Positions 5,549 through 6,985 of a stretch of 6,985 nucleotides of DNA are shown here, piece after piece. Under the pieces are notes generated by a model. That model did not search any database. It was given only the letters and a program-made list of their open reading frames with translations, and was not told the origin of the DNA. Origin of the DNA: Alphaproteobacteria bacterium (GTDB lineage: Bacteria > Pseudomonadota > Alphaproteobacteria > Acetobacterales > Acetobacteraceae); the NCBI GenBank assembly GCA_026225015.1, contig JAMFRY010000091.1, forward strand, positions 1 through 6,985, written 5' to 3'. Position 1 is the stretch's first letter. Each line of letters begins with the position of its first letter. Both the position numbers and the translations under genes were made by a program.

Positions 5549-6499
5549 ATGAATATTCTTCTCAATGAAAACGCCGGTACCGCGAATGCGAATCTGAACG
5601 CCGGCGCGGCGATGATCGTAGACGGGGATCAGACCAGCTTCATGGCCGATGTCATCGAGGCTTCCCGTACCGTTCCGGTGCTGGTCGATTTCTGGGCGAC
5701 CTGGTGCGGACCCTGCAAAACGCTCACCCCGATTCTCGAGAAAGTCACCAAGGCGGCCGGCGGCCGGCTGAAGCTGGTGAAAATCGATGTCGATAAAAAC
5801 CGGGCGCTGGTGCAGCAACTCAGCCAGATGGGGCTGCCGCTGCAATCCATCCCAACCGTGGTGGCGTTCTGGCAGGGCCAGATAGCCAGCGAGCCCTTCC
5901 AGGGTGCGCTGCCAGAAAGCGAAGTCAAGCGCTTTGCCGATGCACTGCTGAAGCTCGCCGGTTCCAGCGCGCCGGCGGCGGATTACATCGCCGAGGGCAA
6001 ACTCCTGCTGGAGCAGGGCCAGGCCGAGGAGGCCGCCAAGCTGTTCGCCGCGGCGCTGCAGGAAGACCGGCAGAAGCCGGAAGCCTGGGGCGGGCTGGCG
6101 CGCGCCTTGCTGGCTTTGGGCGATGAGGCGCAAGCAGAGGAAGTGCTGGAGGAGGCGCCGCCCGAACTGGCCGAGCATGTGGAGATTTCCGGCGCCAGAT
6201 CGGCGCTGGCCCTGGCCTCGGAAGGCCGCAAGGCGCAAGCCGCCCGCGCCGGTCTGGAGGCGCGGCTCACCGCCGACCCGAAGGATTTTGAAGCGCGCTA
6301 TGAGCTGGCAACCGCTTTGAATGCCGGCGGTGAGCGCGAGGCCGCCGCTGAAGCGCTGCTGGACATCATCCGGCTGAACCGCAAATGGAATGAAGGGGCC
6401 GCGCGCCTGCAATTGTTGAAATTTTTCGAAGCCTGGGGCTTTGATGACCACGCAACCATGGCGGCGCGCCGGAAACTTTCCGCGATCCTGTTCAGCTAG
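5549..6499 (+). CDS. cnoX: CnoX/YbbN-type chaperedoxin (thioredoxin plus TPR domain)
   Basis: This 316-residue cytosolic protein joins a thioredoxin domain to a helical tetratricopeptide region. CnoX proteins hold oxidation-damaged clients and pass them to folding chaperones. The thioredoxin domain spans about residues 24-137, with WCGPC at 52-56 and cis-proline Pro102 in SIPTV. Helical repeats rich in Ala, Glu and Leu run from about 145 to 300, including AEEAAKLFAAAL and GEREAAAEALLDIIRL. The intact CGPC should make it redox-active, unlike E. coli CnoX, whose site lacks the two-cysteine motif. The start is ATG 5549, in good agreement with family N-termini. TTG 5537 in the same frame would add four residues and has no better ribosome-binding site. 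The LON-domain gene begins seven bases after the stop, so the two are very likely one operon. Confidence 0.9.
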   Translation: MNILLNENAGTANANLNAGAAMIVDGDQTSFMADVIEASRTVPVLVDFWATWCGPCKTLTPILEKVTKAAGGRLKLVKIDVDKNRALVQQLSQMGLPLQSIPTVVAFWQGQIASEPFQGALPESEVKRFADALLKLAGSSAPAADYIAEGKLLLEQGQAEEAAKLFAAALQEDRQKPEAWGGLARALLALGDEAQAEEVLEEAPPELAEHVEISGARSALALASEGRKAQAARAGLEARLTADPKDFEARYELATALNAGGEREAAAEALLDIIRLNRKWNEGAARLQLLKFFEAWGFDDHATMAARRKLSAILFS

Positions 6500-6506
6500 C
6501 GCGGCG

Positions 6507-6985
6507 ATGGCGGAATTGCGCACCAGATTTGACGATTTGCCGGAAGAATTTCCGGTTTTTCCGTTGAGCGGCGCGCTATTACTGCCCTGCGGCCGGCTGC
6601 CGCTGAATATTTTCGAACCGCGCTACCTGGCCATGGTGGAAGACAGCCTGGGCGCCGGCCGGCTGTTCGGCATGGTGCAGCCAGATAAGCGCCTGAGCAA
6701 CGGCGATACCGGACCTGGACTATACCGGACCGGATGTCTGGGCCGAATCTCCTCTTTCAGCGAGACCGAGGACGGCCGTTATCTGATTACGCTAACCGGC
6801 GTGACCCGCTATTCCATTGTCGAGGAAGTGGAATCGCGCCGCGGCTATCGCCGGGTGCGCGGCGCCTTTGCCGGCTTTGCCGCGGATCTTCAGGCGCCGG
6901 ATACCGAAAATCTGCAGCTCGGCCAAGCGCTCGGGATGGATCGGGGCGACCTTCTGGATGCGTTAAAACTGTATTTTGCCCATAC
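6507..6985 (+). CDS. LON substrate-binding domain protein, N-terminal part (3' truncated)
   Basis: The frame is open from ATG 6507 to the window end (159 complete codons). It begins MAELRTRFDDLPEEFPVFPL and continues with LPCGRLPLNIFEPRYLAMVED (residues about 26-46), the hallmark of the LON N-terminal domain (PF02190). The middle carries GRISSFSETEDGRYLITLTG and GVTRYSIVEE, also typical. Stand-alone proteins of this kind are about 200-220 residues long and lack the AAA+ and protease parts of Lon. Their job is unproven, with substrate or partner binding assumed. The gene follows cnoX by seven bases, a pairing common in Alphaproteobacteria. The true 3' end lies outside the window, so a fusion to further domains cannot be excluded, though it is unlikely. 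Confidence 0.88.
   Translation, partial: MAELRTRFDDLPEEFPVFPLSGALLLPCGRLPLNIFEPRYLAMVEDSLGAGRLFGMVQPDKRLSNGDTGPGLYRTGCLGRISSFSETEDGRYLITLTGVTRYSIVEEVESRRGYRRVRGAFAGFAADLQAPDTENLQLGQALGMDRGDLLDALKLYFAH

Noticed and set aside
5477..6523. 348-codon minus-strand frame opposite cnoX
   Set aside because: Complete overlap with a gene bearing clear thioredoxin and TPR features; the antisense translation has no recognisable domain.

Overview
The window looks like chromosomal DNA of an alphaproteobacterium, probably of the Rhodospirillales/Acetobacteraceae kind. The G+C content is roughly 60 % by eye. FtsH, the CnoX/YbbN-type thioredoxin-TPR protein followed by a LON-domain protein, and the tRNA-Gly all read as typical for that group. 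The genus cannot be fixed from the sequence alone.

Layout, left to right. (1) 1-753: the C-terminal peptidase half of the membrane protease FtsH, cut by the window edge. (2) 880-5119: a tight three-gene, same-strand unit. It holds a secreted alpha/beta hydrolase, an 815-residue polytopic membrane protein carrying a divergent spermidine-synthase-like Rossmann domain, and a protein-L-isoaspartate methyltransferase (PCMT)-family protein with a twin-arginine (Tat) signal. The junctions overlap by 4 nt (GTGA) and 40 nt, so the genes are very likely co-transcribed and translationally coupled. (3) 5120-5548: a 429-nt intergenic stretch with several inverted repeats and a complete tRNA-Gly(GCC) on the minus strand. 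(4) 5549-6499: CnoX/YbbN-like chaperedoxin with an intact WCGPC site. (5) 6507-6985: the start of a LON substrate-binding-domain protein, cut by the window edge. Genes 4 and 5 are 7 nt apart and form the usual alphaproteobacterial pair.

The flanks (FtsH, tRNA, CnoX, LON-domain protein) are ordinary protein-quality-control and housekeeping genes. The interesting part is the central unit. Signal peptides on the first and third products, and a positive-inside reading of the second, place all three catalytic-type domains on the periplasmic side. Two of the three have folds that normally bind S-adenosylmethionine or its decarboxylated form, which is not known to occur in the periplasm. The spermidine-synthase-like domain also lacks the canonical catalytic aspartate motif. 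A periplasmic or membrane-associated protein-modification or repair module is a reasonable hypothesis, but it is inference. No substrate can be read from the sequence.

A second notable signal is a 52-bp dyad-symmetric element (5475-5526) at the cnoX promoter, next to a 13-bp hairpin (5437-5468) beside the tRNA promoter.
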